A stretch of 64,000 bases of DNA, taken from positions 2,356,001-2,420,000 of the forward strand of contig OY754464.1 in assembly GCA_963575645.1 (NCBI GenBank), in the 5' to 3' direction. Origin of the DNA: Xanthostigma xanthostigma. Lineage: Eukaryota; Arthropoda; Insecta; Raphidioptera; Raphidiidae. The notes below the pieces were generated by a model. It saw only the letters and a list, made by a program, of their open reading frames with translations, was not told the DNA's origin and ran no database searches. The translations under genes were made by a program, and so were the position numbers. Position 1 is the first letter of the stretch; every line of letters begins with the position of its first letter. Below, in pieces: positions 22,980 through 34,037 of this stretch.

Positions 22980-23226
22980 TGAAGTAAAACTTCTTTTATT
23001 TTGTTCTTACCACTCTGACTTTTTGGCAAACATTCACTCACAAAATAAATTACGTTGGCTATATACTTATTGTTTTGCAATTCACCTTTCGTTCAAGATG
23101 GTTTCCTCAGATGTCGCCATCTGTCAGTCGAAGCCTTTAAATAGCGGAAATTGCTTAAGCACACAACTTCCGTCCGAAAAAAGATGTGAGTTACTCTCAA
23201 GTCGCGCCTAAAGAAGTTTTACTTCA
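22980..23226. mobile_element. 247-bp MITE
   Basis: Left TGAAGTAAAACTTCTTTT and right AAAGAAGTTTTACTTCA are inverted repeats of 17-18 bases. The 62-codon frame inside (23023-23211) is not a recognised protein. No clear target duplication. Confidence 0.6.
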
Positions 23227-24015
23227 AAAATCATACAAATGCAATAATTTCAAGCATCCGAATGGCGAAATGAGATGAACAAAAGATTGCGATGTTTTAT
23301 TGAATTTGTATGATTTTTAACAACTTAATATTTAAGACTTTATTGACCCTAAAGTTTAATTTAGGTCGTTATTCCTATTTATACAAAGTTATTTCGCCCC
23401 AAATTAAATAGGAAACCGATTCCTCACTTTGTTTTTATTAGTCGCAGCAATTCTACAATTTTTGAAATTGAATTGTATGTGTTACTTAAAGAGCTAACTT
23501 TGTATTAATTATTATTTCGGCTGGCTAATGTTAGGTCGGGACACGTCGGAGCGAATGTTTTAGATAAAAAGTACAGAAATATTTTTAACTACTTATGTTT
23601 TAATCATATGAGTGCAATGAACTTATTTTGATTTCATTCAACATTTTGAAATGTTATTTTTTTACATTGAATTATATCAAATAGTAAGCCAACACCTATT
23701 TTCATTTGATTTACATTGAATTCAATTTAAACAAAAGAGACTAACACAGAAATCTACTCAAAGCCATAACCAAGGTTTTAAAGTTGTTATTTTGAAAAAA
23801 AAAAATAAACTGTTTCTGTACTATTACTGAGCCTACTATTTGACATAACTTGCATTAAATTGTAAATTTAACACGTATACGCTAGGAAAGTATCTTTTGA
23901 CAAGCGACTTTTGCGCCCTGTCGTGTTTTTTTTTTTTTTAAATCTGGTTCATTCAAAACCTTAGTGTCATATTAGGTATGTTATACGTGAATTTTAAGGA
24001 TTAATTGTCGAATAA
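23227..24015. other. AT-rich stretch, nothing recognised
   Basis: No supported feature; a T14-like run lies near 23925. Confidence 0.5.
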
Positions 24016-24160
24016 AATGGGAAAAAAGATCGGAAGTGCTGTGTTGTTGATTGTAAAGATACACCAACTAAACATCCAGAATTACAATTCCACCGTTTTC
24101 TTGGATTTTCTTATGAATTAGAGAAGAAAAAAATGGACTGCAGCAGTACGTCGACAAGGA
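24016..24160 (+). pseudogene. THAP zinc-finger domain relic
   Basis: Starting in the frame of GGG at 24019, the translation gives GKKDRKCCVVDCKDT, then PELQFHRFLGFSYE and a lysine run. The C-x4-C pair followed by FHRF is the opening of a THAP (C2CH) DNA-binding domain. The next recognisable piece, KWTAAVRRQG, lies in another frame after the A-run at about 24128, and the only ATG (24017) is out of frame across another A-run. So at least two frameshifts are present and the gene is dead. THAP domains occur in P-element transposases and in host nuclear proteins; no inverted ends were found to decide which. Confidence 0.6.
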
Positions 24161-24745
24161 TAATTAAATTTTATTTTACGTCTGTAATCATTAAATACAT
24201 GAAAAATATCATTCTTATTTTGTTAACAAAAATAAGATTTAAAAAATTTATAAATTAAAGTGTATATCATTTATGTAGCTTTTTACTGACTTTTTGCGTA
24301 AATATTTTTTTTATAATTAAGAATAACGCTGGTTATCATGTGTTTGTAAGTTTTGGGTGAACCACTTTTGAAAAAATCAAACACGAGGTGGTGCGAAGGT
24401 CGCATGTCAAAGATACTTTTCTAGCGTATGTGTTGGTATAAAAAACATCCTGTATGTAGTTAAACGCTGGAAAGATTTGAAAAATGAAATGACGTGCAAA
24501 ATAATAAAAATGAAACGTAAAAAAGCGGTCCCCGGTTCTCGAAAAATATGTACAAACATTAAAATTCGAATACGATAACAACTTCTGAATATAACATCAA
24601 AAAATTTAGACAGCAGACTGAGAAGCACGAGTGTGACAGCGCAGTGGAGCTTTGCGTTAATTTCATGACATTTCGTCGAGTCGTTCTAGCAGAACTGTTT
24701 ATGAACTACCAAGAGTAAAGCTGTTTTCACATCAAAAATACAACA
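24161..24745. other. Spacer, nothing recognised
   Basis: Two overlapping minus-strand frames of 73-81 codons (24336-24628) have no domain and are probably chance. Confidence 0.5.
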
Positions 24746-25186
24746 TGTAACACCACGTCTTAAAAAAGCCACGCCGCCACTGGTGTACCCTGGTGGTCAT
24801 GTGGAGAAACAGAGGCAAGATGGCAGCGGAGTGTATGAACTAGGAAGTAGTGTTCATGTTAAAAAAACTTAAATTAATAAATGTGTTGAATTAATTAATA
24901 ATATCCATGTTACAAACTTACGTTAATAAATATGTTGAATAAAATAATAATATTTGTGACAAACAGTTTGTAACAATTATTATTTTATTCAACATATTTA
25001 TTAACGTAAGTTTGTAACATTTACATGGATATTATTAATTAATTCAACACATTTATTAATTTAAGTTTTTTTAACATGAACACTACTTCCTAGTTCATAC
25101 ACTCCGCTGCCATCTTGCTTCTGTTTCGCTACATGACCACCAGGGTACACCAGTGGTGGCGTGGCTTTTTAAGACGTGGTGTTACA
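24746..25186. mobile_element. 441-bp near-perfect palindromic element
   Basis: Two arms of about 215 bases are almost exact complements from TGTAACACCACGTCTT (24746) to AAGACGTGGTGTTACA (25186), centred near 24967. The direct repeat AACA flanks it (24742-24745 and 25187-25190). The TGTAA terminus and 4-bp duplication fit a palindromic MITE, perhaps of the same broad type as the Ginger-like family here. It encodes no protein. The arms differ at only a few bases. Confidence 0.8.
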
Positions 25187-26174
25187 AACAATAATTAATT
25201 TTTTTCTTTTAGTGAACTTAATTTACGATGTTCGCGGTTACAGGTAAATATTTTGATGTAGTGTTCGGAGCTTCAGCCATAAATATCTTTTCAACTTTTT
25301 ATGGTTTATTTTATTAGTGTTCCGACTCCGTGCAAAACTGAACACTTATGGAATAATTTCGGTGTCCGTCCGTTCGTCTGTCACAGGCGATTTTCTCTGA
25401 AACTATTTGACGTACACATTTGATATTTGGTACCTAATCACAGACAGTAGCATAAAAAGTTGAATCTGGGGAATAATTTCAGGGAGTTAATTGGGAAATT
25501 AAAAAAAATTAACGTCATCGTGTAGGGTGTCAAATGACAAATTAAATCACAAATTCAACAATATGTTGTGTTTATTTTATAATTATTTTAAACATTTTTC
25601 AGGAAAAATGTTTAAAAAATTTGTTACCCCCACCCTTATCACCAAAAGGACCGCTCAAAAAATCTGAAAAAAATCATAAATGTAGAGAATTGGGCGTAGA
25701 TTGAACGAAAATTGTCAGGTTTGAAAAATTCTACCGCAATTGTTGTATGGACACTTATATATTCAAAATAATGAATATCGAGCATACAAGCTTTATGCTA
25801 GCTTTACAATATTGTTTTATTGACGGTCGCCCTAGCCAGTGGGCTACAGCTAATGTCTCAATTCAATTTCAAAATTAAACTATTTTTACACATTTTTAAA
25901 CGTTTCGTTTTCAGTCATTTTCATTCAATTGAGTATATTTACTAAAGCATAATTTATCTATTATACCTATTCGTAATGCAAAAAATCATTTACATGCTTC
26001 TATCATAAACGCGCATGCTCTAAAATATGCCACACAATTTGGCAAACGACTCTTCAACCATATTTCACAATATTTACAATATTCATTCATAAAATTATAT
26101 TGGGATTTGACATAAGACGATACGACATCTGGTGATAGAAATATAAACCATAAACACATGTTGTTAGTATTACT
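25187..26174. other. Probable old repeat, unassigned
   Basis: 25310-25480 (GGTGTCCGTCCGTTCGTCTG, GATTTTCTCTGAAACTATTT) reads like sequence shared by many insect dispersed repeats, but I cannot assign a family. No gene seen. Confidence 0.3.
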
Positions 26175-26378
26175 ATTCGGAACCCAAAGGAATGGTGAGA
26201 AATGCGCCGAACTGTCCTCAGGGGAGTTTTTGACAGGTAAACATTGATTTAGAAAAGCATGATGGAGGCTAAATCAATGATCCTTATGCCTCCATATAGT
26301 TTACCTGTCAAAAACCCCCCTTAGGACAGTTTGGCGCATTTCTCACCAGAGGTCGCACCATTCCTTTGGGTTCCGAAT
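26175..26378. mobile_element. 204-bp palindromic MITE
   Basis: Ends ATTCGGAACCCAAAGGAATG and CATTCCTTTGGGTTCCGAAT are exact complements apart from a small insert in the right arm. The pairing continues through GAGAAATGCGCC and TTTTTGACAGGTAAAC toward a centre near 26275. No coding sequence. Confidence 0.8.
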
Positions 26379-27782
26379 TAGATATACGTGAACAATGGTG
26401 GGTTCGACATAACATTTGGCTTAAGCTCCGCCCATAATATGTCAAATCCCAGTACGTCAGTGATTTCGTTAATGGTTGCTATAGGCAACGTAAGAAATTA
26501 AGAATATTTAGACAATGGTCTCCGCTCTGAAATGAAATGACGTGTTACAGATCACACTAAGTTTTCTTTTAAGATTGCTGTTTTTCGAAGTAAAAAAATC
26601 GTTTTTGTACGACCCTCTTAAAATAGCTACTTTTCATGCCTGCGTAGCGGTTGTAAAATAGTTCATTTTACACTAGTGCGTAACGTAAAGAAAAAAATGC
26701 CATTTTACCACTCCAATAGTAGTTTCTTTGTCAGTTGCCATTTAAAACCATACGAACAACGGAGACAGCAAAGTAGCTGTAGTTTTCGTAAACAATCCAA
26801 ATAGATATAGCAGAACACTCAACTGTCAGATATGTAAATATATTCTTATTGTGACGTGAAAATCAGCTATTTTATAGGTGGTGCGTGATTATTTTATGAC
26901 TTGTGTGTAATTGTTCAAACTCGCTCGGCGCTCGTGTTATCATTTCGCACAGCGTCACATAATATTAATTCACGTACTTGATACATAATCCATTATTAGA
27001 TATTTTTGGTAAGAATTTTTCTCTTAAAGTCAATCTTCTTTGAAAAAAATACAGGATTGATTGAAAATAATTTTGGAAACTATTTTGAAAATAAAATGGA
27101 TAGGCTCTTAAAGTCGGCGCTTCTACCGTGGTCCCCGACTTACTAAATATATTTATAGATAGAGATCGAAAGAAAAAGGCAATCAATTTGTCAAATATAC
27201 AATTATCTGCCGTCTTTTGATGACTATTAGCCAATATTAATTGTATACCCGTTCCCAGGACGTGGTAATCATATACAAATATTTATCAAATATCTAATGG
27301 TCGGAGTTATTGAGCGTCCATAATTTTCAATAAATCAATGTGTCAAGTACACCAGTCGTGGATCTCCGGCTTTAGATCTATTAAAAGACTCAATGACAAA
27401 GAAAAATGTATTATGAAGATTTATGGTGTTGAAATTTAAACAAAAGAAGTACATTTTGTTTTTATTTTCGAGTATTTCGCGAACAAAAGACAATAATGTG
27501 TGTGTTTTGTTTCGAAACAGAATTGCTACAGTTTAATTATTCAGAACAATTAAAACTTAATGGGTTGACACAAACCTGATTGCATAATTTGCGTTCACGC
27601 GATATTAAAACGCCGGACATCGCTTGCTATTGGTCCAAGAGCTCAGCGCTACAAAACTCTCCGTCATGAAGAAGTAGAATGAATCATACTTTAAAATAAG
27701 GTGAACACACAAAGCCAACGTACCGGAGTTTTTATTTATTTATTTTTTAACAAATTGAGAAAAAGATTATTTTTGTTGTTTT
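26379..27782. other. Intergenic, nothing recognised
   Basis: No gene supported. The 89-codon minus-strand frame at 26965-27234 has no recognisable domain. Confidence 0.45.
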
Positions 27783-28218
27783 TTTTAGTTATTCAATAAA
27801 TAAAATTATCGACCAATTTTTCAGACAATATATTAACAAAAAATATAATTAATACATTAACGTTTCGATCCGGATTTGGATCTTCTTCAGAACGGATCTA
27901 AAAATATAAAAAAAATAATTAATATTTAGTTTCTATTTATTTTTAATGTAATTCGAGAAAGATTTTTTTGATATTGTTTGTTATTATTTTTTCAATATTT
28001 CAATATCAAAAAAATCTTTCACGAATTACATTAAAAATAAATAGAAACTAAATATTAATTATTTTTTTATATTTTTAGATCCGTTCTGAAGAAGATCCAA
28101 ATCCGGATCGAAACGTTAATGTATTAATTATATTTTTTGTTAATATATTGTCTGAATTGGTCGATAATTTTATTTATTGAAGAGTTCTAATCAGACATTA
28201 ATCAAAGATTTGAATTTT
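27783..28218. repeat. Penelope-like repeat H, palindrome with two hammerhead-like cores
   Basis: Arms of about 185 bases run as near-exact complements from about 27786 to 28179, centred near 27982. Each arm holds one hammerhead-like core, facing opposite ways: minus strand 27890-27861 and plus strand 28086-28115. In both, CTGAAGAA, stem GATCC/GGATC around AAATCC, then GAAACG. The right side continues into the repeat H end (GAAGAGTTCTAATCAGACAT, then TAATCAAAGATTTG). No protein is encoded. Confidence 0.7.
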
Positions 28219-29205
28219 TTTAGTTATCTTTCTTTTGGCACGTTATGCAAAAATGATGAATTACCAAAGTAATATGAAGCATTTTCTCTTTTTATTGAAA
28301 AAGTTATTTGGGTTAAATATATCATTTACTCACTGCAAATAAGACAAGTCGCTAAGAAATTTCACTTCACAATAAGTCGTCAATTATTCGGCACAATAAT
28401 TTTCTACCCGGTTGTCGTTGCGATAGTAAAAAATTAATCTTCCTTATTATTGTGAAAATGTCACAAAACAAACCGAAAATAAGCTCTTTCTTTCTCTCTC
28501 TCTCTCTGCCCCCCAAACCGGCCCACTTGGCGTTGCGTGTTCACCTCTAAACAACCTTTCCTTTAAAGTATAACGCATTCAACTTTCTTATGACGAAGGA
28601 ATTACGGCACTGGGCTCCTAACCTATAAAACATTCCGTACTAAAATGAGGGTAGGTATTTGGAATTTGGAATATCTGCACTGTACATACAGGTATGTAAA
28701 TCCGTATTGCCAAAACTTCACAGAAGTATTGATTTCCGAATCGGGCTATCATTTCACAAAGTACAAAAACTGTCTACGAACATTAAAGGCCATTTCACAT
28801 TTTATTGGTGCGTATCACTGTCATACTCTATCTCATTCAGTCAACACTTTTGACGGCATTGACTCGGCTGTATGATACACGATACACGGCTTATGACAGT
28901 AGTGACTAGTGTTATAGTGTATATTGTAGTTTGTTGTCAGCAGTGTTAATAATTGAAACATCATAAACATGGATGTGATTCATTATTTAATTAACCTCCC
29001 CACCTCATTTTCAGATTGTGTCAGGGGGTACCTCTGGATGATCATGCCGAACACCCATTTAAAATAATCAAGCGCCGCCGCTGTCCTCTCATCAGCTCAT
29101 TGCCTCTGATAATTAGAAATTAGTATAGTAATTCATCCGATATATTACGCGACTGTGCATATTGTAAGCAGTAGAGTTCATAGTGGTTTGGCGTAGTACT
29201 CTATA
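28219..29205. other. Intergenic with a CT microsatellite
   Basis: (CT)n at about 28494-28508. Two overlapping 64-76 codon frames at 28645-28875 have no domain. No gene supported. Confidence 0.5.
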
Positions 29206-29612
29206 ATTAATAATAATAACAATGCGTTTAACGTCCGTTTCTCGACTTTATGTCATAACATACATTCGTACCATCACCATTTTCCATCTATCACCACTTC
29301 CCATTATTTTCTACATTGATCAACTTCCACTTAATTAATGTCAATGAGCGAATGAAGGAATTTCGGGACATCAGGATAAGGTAGACAGCTTTTGAGCATA
29401 GGCGTTGAATAGGTCTTGAATAAGGAACCATCTCGATATTTATCTGCAATTATTGAGGGAAATCATGGATAACCTCAACAAGATGTCTGGGACAGGAATT
29501 ACCGTTTCTCGGCGAGAGGCAGCAGGAAAAAGTCCAAGCCACATCTGCCCTCGACGGGATTCAAACCCGGTACTTCCCGAATGCGAGTCTAGTGCTCTCA
29601 ACACTATGATAC
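29206..29612 (-). mobile_element. tRNA-derived SINE, full-length copy
   Basis: On the minus strand the head (from about 29612) has an A-box-like TAGTGTTGAGAGCACT and a perfect B box GGGTTTGAATCCC (29568-29556). Next come a body shared with 33682-34037 (CGAGAAACGGTAATTCC, AATAAGGAACC, GTCGAGAAA, GACGTTAAACGCAT) and a tail of ATT repeats ending near 29206. It is a Pol III-type retroposon that depends on a LINE; no partner LINE with this tail was identified in the window. Confidence 0.75.
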
Positions 29613-29984
29613 ACAGCTTGTCAGATATGATACTCGTACGCTGCAGTGTAAAGGCACCACAGCAATAGGTATGATTTAACAGTATAACTTCGAAAAAAGG
29701 GGGTTAATTTACGTAAATTTATGTATCTGTTCGCGTTTAATCCATTATATTTACGCATGTGTGTGATGTTATTGAGATGAAAATGAAAATTGAAAATGTC
29801 TAGTAAATCACTGTTATTTATTGTATGTAGGGGGATAATCATTACATTCACAGAGTGGTCCAAAATCTTGTAATACTAGTGGTGGGCAAGGGTCAGTAGC
29901 GGATTTGCAGTCTTGGCCGCCCTGGGCCTCAGGCAATGTAGTAATTACCAACCGCCCCTTTCTCACTGCCTATAATATAGAGTA

Positions 29985-30300
29985 AAATACGCGCCACGGA
30001 TCTAAAAGGTTCGGAAGTTAGTCACAAACAGCGTCGCAAAGGCACATTTTAGAGCCGCTGAGACTCCCACCACCTCCCAGCTACCTATACAGAATGTGAG
30101 CTCGTCGGTGATTGGCCATGATCGCTCGTTGCCTTTGTCACTTGTCGCTTTCCTGCTTTAAAGTACAGTCGAGTACGCTATTGTCAAGTTGTTATTGCTA
30201 TTTTAGTTTTGTTGAGTTGCGAATTTGTAGTTTTTCGACAGACTGTACAAGCGCAAGCCCACATTTGCATCTAACTTCCGAGCCTTTTAGATTCGTAATA
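29985..30300 (+). mobile_element. MITE B, second nearly full copy
   Basis: Starts AAATACGCGCCACGGATCTA and follows the copy at 21376-21693 along its length to CGAGCCTTTTAGATTCGT. The last few bases of the right inverted end are missing. The frame at 30112-30321 is MITE sequence. Confidence 0.7.
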
Positions 30301-32115
30301 CATGATGAATTTACTTTATAGCCAACTTTTATCGTAATCGTTTAAGAAATTATGCTGACTCATTTTTGAACTTAGACGTTGCGCGCTATCAACAAAGCTG
30401 ACGTAAAATCATCTTAGAAGAGCGTTATGTGACTCAAACTCAATTTTATAAAAAAAAATCCTCGACAATAGCTCAACATTGCTGGTTTTATTAAGTTGTC
30501 TGTTTTAATAATAGGTTATGTATCTAGTGCGTAAATAATGATTTTATGACGCAATGTGACATTATGGTTAAACGTGCGCTAGCGAGTGTTAACAGTCACA
30601 AAAGTCACGCACGATTTGGAACCTCCTTTAAAATAGACGAATTTTACTTGATTTTCAAAATTTTTGACAGTTCAATTTTGAGCAAGATCACTTTTGATTG
30701 TAGACTGCGTTCAATTCTCATGCGATTAGACTACGATTTACTATGGAGATGGCAGTACGACTACGCAACTTTGCAGCACTAGAGTTAAATGTATCATTTC
30801 ACGATCGCTATACAGGAATGAAAAGCAGCTATTTTACAGGGAAGGTCCAAACACACATTTTTCCATCTTGAAGAATATGTTTTCACTAAAATCCACATTT
30901 ACGCGAGTGCCCAAATACTGACTGTTTTCCGCGACAGCTTTTTTTTTCTATAATTTAATCAGCTGTTAAAACATCTATACCTTTTGGAAATTTGAGACCG
31001 CGGCGGGAGATAAGAAGCCACGATAAAAGTTTCAAAAGCACCAATTGACATGATTCAAATCTTATCAGAAAACGAGCATTAAGCTGTCATAAAACAAAAA
31101 TCACAGACCTACCGACTCTGATTAGAAAAGGGCGTGACTACGTATCGTTTTTTTCTTTTAACAACACTTTTTCTGTACAGGTGCGCAGCCAGTTCTCTAT
31201 AGTCATTGCATAAAAACAAAAGCATAGCACAGTATTTTCGGCCAATGAGGGAGCATTATTATACAAGAAGTACAATCGGAAACAAACAATATTCTTTCTA
31301 CACGACCCTGTTCAGTTTTGTGTAAAGACTGAAGACCCACGCAACAGAAGGCGCACGTGCTCAAATATTTTTGACCGAACGCATTCCAAATTCTTTCCAA
31401 CGCGTCGGTTTACCCAAGTTTTCCGGCTTTCACGGCCGCTATTATTCCAGATCTTCTTGATTTCTGGGCTTGCTGATCGTGGTCCATTGATATTTCTAAC
31501 TGACGTTTTATTTACAACTGCGGTAGACATTATCAAAGGCGGTGTGACATCGGGCTAAGTGTTCTCCTTGGCGGCTCACGGGTTAAGTGTGTCGACGGCT
31601 GGTGTTCTCCCTTATTTTATGATCAGCGTGTTAATGTTCTCTGCTCGGTCGTAGTTCGTTCTCCTGTGACTGGTCGTTACGCTCAGTGGTAACGTGGTAT
31701 GTCTCAGTGCTAGTATCCAGGCCTTCAGATTTTCTGTGTTTGTTTGTGTAATTTGTTTGTCTGTAACTTTGGATTCTTAAGAGAAAATACAAAGTTATTG
31801 AACAGAAAACACTAATACGCTGTAAGCCCGCTGCCCCACATCGTCTTTAATAATGTTTATCGCGGGGACGAAACCAATGGACCACGATCTGCAAACCCGG
31901 AGGTGTTGGTTTGCGTTTGATTGTAGAGCGGTACACCAAAGAAAGTTTAATCTTGAACGGTAATTGATAACCGACATTAAACTTGAATGCAAAACTTGTC
32001 TTCCAATTTTAAACATGCGCGGGAATTAATATTAGTTTGCATTGGAACTGCGGTCTGTACGCGGCTTTACAGTTTTTCATTTCTCCAACTTTTAGAATTA
32101 TGTAATGTACGTTAT
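30301..32115. other. Downstream flank of the tyramine receptor gene
   Basis: Holds the probable 3' UTR of the minus-strand receptor gene just below 32116. The nearest AATAAA on the minus strand is at about 31514, some 600 bases past the stop codon, and is a candidate poly(A) signal. Several overlapping 65-75 codon frames (31203-31536, 31795-32016) have no domain. 31560-31960 is GC-richer and could be an old element, but no termini were found. Confidence 0.35.
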
Positions 32116-33564
32116 TCACGCTTTAATTCCTAATAACTTTTTAAACGCACGCCGATACTCTAAGTTAAATATTGTGTAAATAATCGGATTAAGTGCAGAG
32201 TTAATGTAACCCAACCATGTAATAAAGTTAATTAATTTCTTCGTTGCACAGCACGACGGACAAAACGGTAAAATAACGTACATAAGAAAAAAAGGTAACC
32301 AGCACACAACAAATACTCCCATAATAATTCCCAACGTGCGTGCCGCCCGTCTTTCTTTCGATAAGGATATTCGTTGTTTCTCTTCAATGAATTGATAAAC
32401 TGCCCCGGGTTTTTTAATAGCTGGCACGGCAACAGTTGGAGGAGCCGATTGTTTATCTCGTTGGTTCAAATCCGGAGTATTATTAGCAGTGGTTTCGGCT
32501 GTGAGCGGCTGTGTTACGTGCATCCCGTCTTCGATTCCGCCGACGGAATTCTTCTTGTGGGAGCCGGAAGAATTTTCTGGATTGTCAGTTACCGAATCTT
32601 CTGTTGGAATTATAGGTGTCAAAAATTTCATTTTCGATGCTTTATCTTCGTCACTCACGGCTTTCTTTTTCTTCTTCTTGTGCTTCTTTGATTTAGATTT
32701 ACCGTTTTCTTGCGGATGTTCGTTATGATTCGTTTCGCTGCTGACTGATTCTTGATCGTTTTGGATATTCGCATTTTCTTTTCCAGTTGGCACTGAACTG
32801 ACATTCTTCGATGCCATCGTATTAATTTTTGACGCTCTGGCTCTTTCGCGGAGTCTTCTTTTTGTGGCAATGAATATTTCGATGTAAACAATGGTCATGA
32901 TAATCAATGGAATATAGAACGATCCTAGAGATGAGTATATTACGTAACCTTGCTGAGAGGTGAGTTGACACGGAGTATCATTACTGAAATTCTTAGGCCA
33001 ATCGTTCCAGCCAATCAGTGGCGGTGAGCTGATAATCAAAGATAGCACCCAAACACCACCGATCATCATCAAAACCCGTTTCAGAGTTCTTTTTTGAGCA
33101 TAGTTTATCGGATCGGTAATTGCCCAGAATCTGTCGAGAGCAATGGCGCAAAGATTCAGAATGGAAGCCGTGCAACACAGTACGTCGCAAGTGAGCCACA
33201 TTTTACAGGCGTGGATTCCGAACTCCCACCTTCCGAGGATCGAGTAGGCGACGTTGAACGGCATCACAAGAAGTGCAACTGTTAAATCGGCGACGGCCAG
33301 CGATACGATGAAGAAGTTCTGAACGATTCGGAGAGGTTTGTAAGTGAACACGCTGAGGATGACGAGGATGTTACCGACTACCGTGAGCATGATTACCATC
33401 GATAAGGTGATGGCCGTGAAGGCCGCTTCCCATTCGGGAACGGCCATTTCGATGCCGAACGTACTGAGGTACACATTGTGAGGATCTTCGCACGTTTCTC
33501 CATCGTCGTCGATCAACATCTCGGTCGCATTCATGACTGCTGTTGGTTTTTGATTGGTGTCCAT
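32116..33564 (-). CDS. Oct-TyrR: Type 1 tyramine receptor (Oct-TyrR/TAR1), rhodopsin-family GPCR
   Basis: 482 residues, one uninterrupted exon. This family binds tyramine (and octopamine more weakly) at the plasma membrane of neurons and lowers cAMP through Gi. Seven membrane segments: about 48-74, 82-107, 119-142, 164-185, 207-232, 408-433 and 443-466. Visible key residues: N65 and D93; the C120-C199 disulfide pair; the amine-binding D127; the agonist-contact serines S211, S212 and S215 before P219; FVVCWLP (418-424); NPIIY (459-463). N12 (NAT) is a glycosylation site. The blocks [10 protein letters not shown] and [10 protein letters not shown] and the loop motif [10 protein letters not shown] match insect TAR1 rather than octopamine or dopamine receptors. 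The third inner loop runs about 235-405 and has a lysine run at 292-301. The DRY motif reads DRF (144-146). The start has A at -3 and G at +4. Upstream lie a 7-codon ORF and a splice acceptor. Length is within the insect range, shorter than the fly protein (about 600). Confidence 0.95.
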   Translation of the reverse strand: MDTNQKPTAVMNATEMLIDDDGETCEDPHNVYLSTFGIEMAVPEWEAAFTAITLSMVIMLTVVGNILVILSVFTYKPLRIVQNFFIVSLAVADLTVALLVMPFNVAYSILGRWEFGIHACKMWLTCDVLCCTASILNLCAIALDRFWAITDPINYAQKRTLKRVLMMIGGVWVLSLIISSPPLIGWNDWPKNFSNDTPCQLTSQQGYVIYSSLGSFYIPLIIMTIVYIEIFIATKRRLRERARASKINTMASKNVSSVPTGKENANIQNDQESVSSETNHNEHPQENGKSKSKKHKKKKKKAVSDEDKASKMKFLTPIIPTEDSVTDNPENSSGSHKKNSVGGIEDGMHVTQPLTAETTANNTPDLNQRDKQSAPPTVAVPAIKKPGAVYQFIEEKQRISLSKERRAARTLGIIMGVFVVCWLPFFLMYVILPFCPSCCATKKLINFITWLGYINSALNPIIYTIFNLEYRRAFKKLLGIKA

Positions 33565-33587
33565 TATGATCGATAGTGTGCCATCAT
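33564..33587 (-). promoter_or_regulatory. Upstream ORF overlapping the receptor start (TAATG)
   Basis: A short ORF of seven codons (MMAHYRS) starts at 33587 with two consecutive ATGs. It ends in TAA at 33566-33564. The last A of that stop is the first base of the receptor ATG, giving TAATG. If this exon is in the mRNA, ribosomes finishing the short ORF sit exactly on the receptor start, an arrangement suited to reinitiation and to holding receptor output low. Confidence 0.6.
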
Positions 33588-33607
33588 TAATGAAGATTTA
33601 TTTGATT

Positions 33608-33625
33608 CTGAAACAAAAACAAAAC
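33608..33625 (-). promoter_or_regulatory. Splice acceptor of the receptor 5' UTR exon
   Basis: On the minus strand the sequence TTTTGTTTTTGTTTCAG ends at 33608: a long pyrimidine run followed by CAG. It would begin the coding exon at 33607, leaving 43 bases of leader before the ATG. The conceptual frame entering from upstream has no other start that fits. Insect biogenic amine receptor genes often have introns in the 5' UTR. The partner donor was not located. Confidence 0.6.
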
Positions 33626-33681
33626 ATTGACAATTTCTCAAATTCGTTAGAGTTAAAGCTGGGCAAAGGGTTTTGTTATTT

Positions 33682-34037
33682 AACACGTGGCTGAGACTTT
33701 TTCCTGCTGCCTCTCTCCGAGAAACGGTAATTCCTGTACCACCCATCTTGTTGAGGTTTTCCATGGTTTCCCTCAATAATTCCAGATAAATATCGAGACG
33801 GTTCCTTATTCAAGGCCATGGCCGATTACCTGTCAAACTCCTATGCTCAAAATTTGCATATCTTATCTTAATGTCCTAAAATTCCTTCATTCGCTCTTTG
33901 CAATTAATTAAGTGGAAATTTAAAAATGTAGAAAATAACGGGAAATGTGATAGATGGAAAATAGTAATGGTGCGAATGGCTTCTGTTATGACATAAAGTC
34001 GAGAAAAAGACGTTAAACGCATTATTATTATTATTAT
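33682..34037 (+). mobile_element. SINE copy, 5' truncated
   Basis: Same body as the SINE at 29206-29612, in the plus orientation, opposite to the receptor gene. The tRNA-like head is missing. The tail is (ATT)n at 34018-34037. It lies upstream of the receptor coding exon, within the probable 5' intron, about 75 bases beyond the acceptor. Confidence 0.75.

Noticed and set aside
30301-31960. Host gene downstream of the receptor
   Set aside because: Short overlapping frames only; no conserved motif and no convincing splice sites.
32374-33285. Plus-strand and alternate-frame ORFs across the receptor gene
   Set aside because: They are shadows of the receptor coding sequence, without family signatures.
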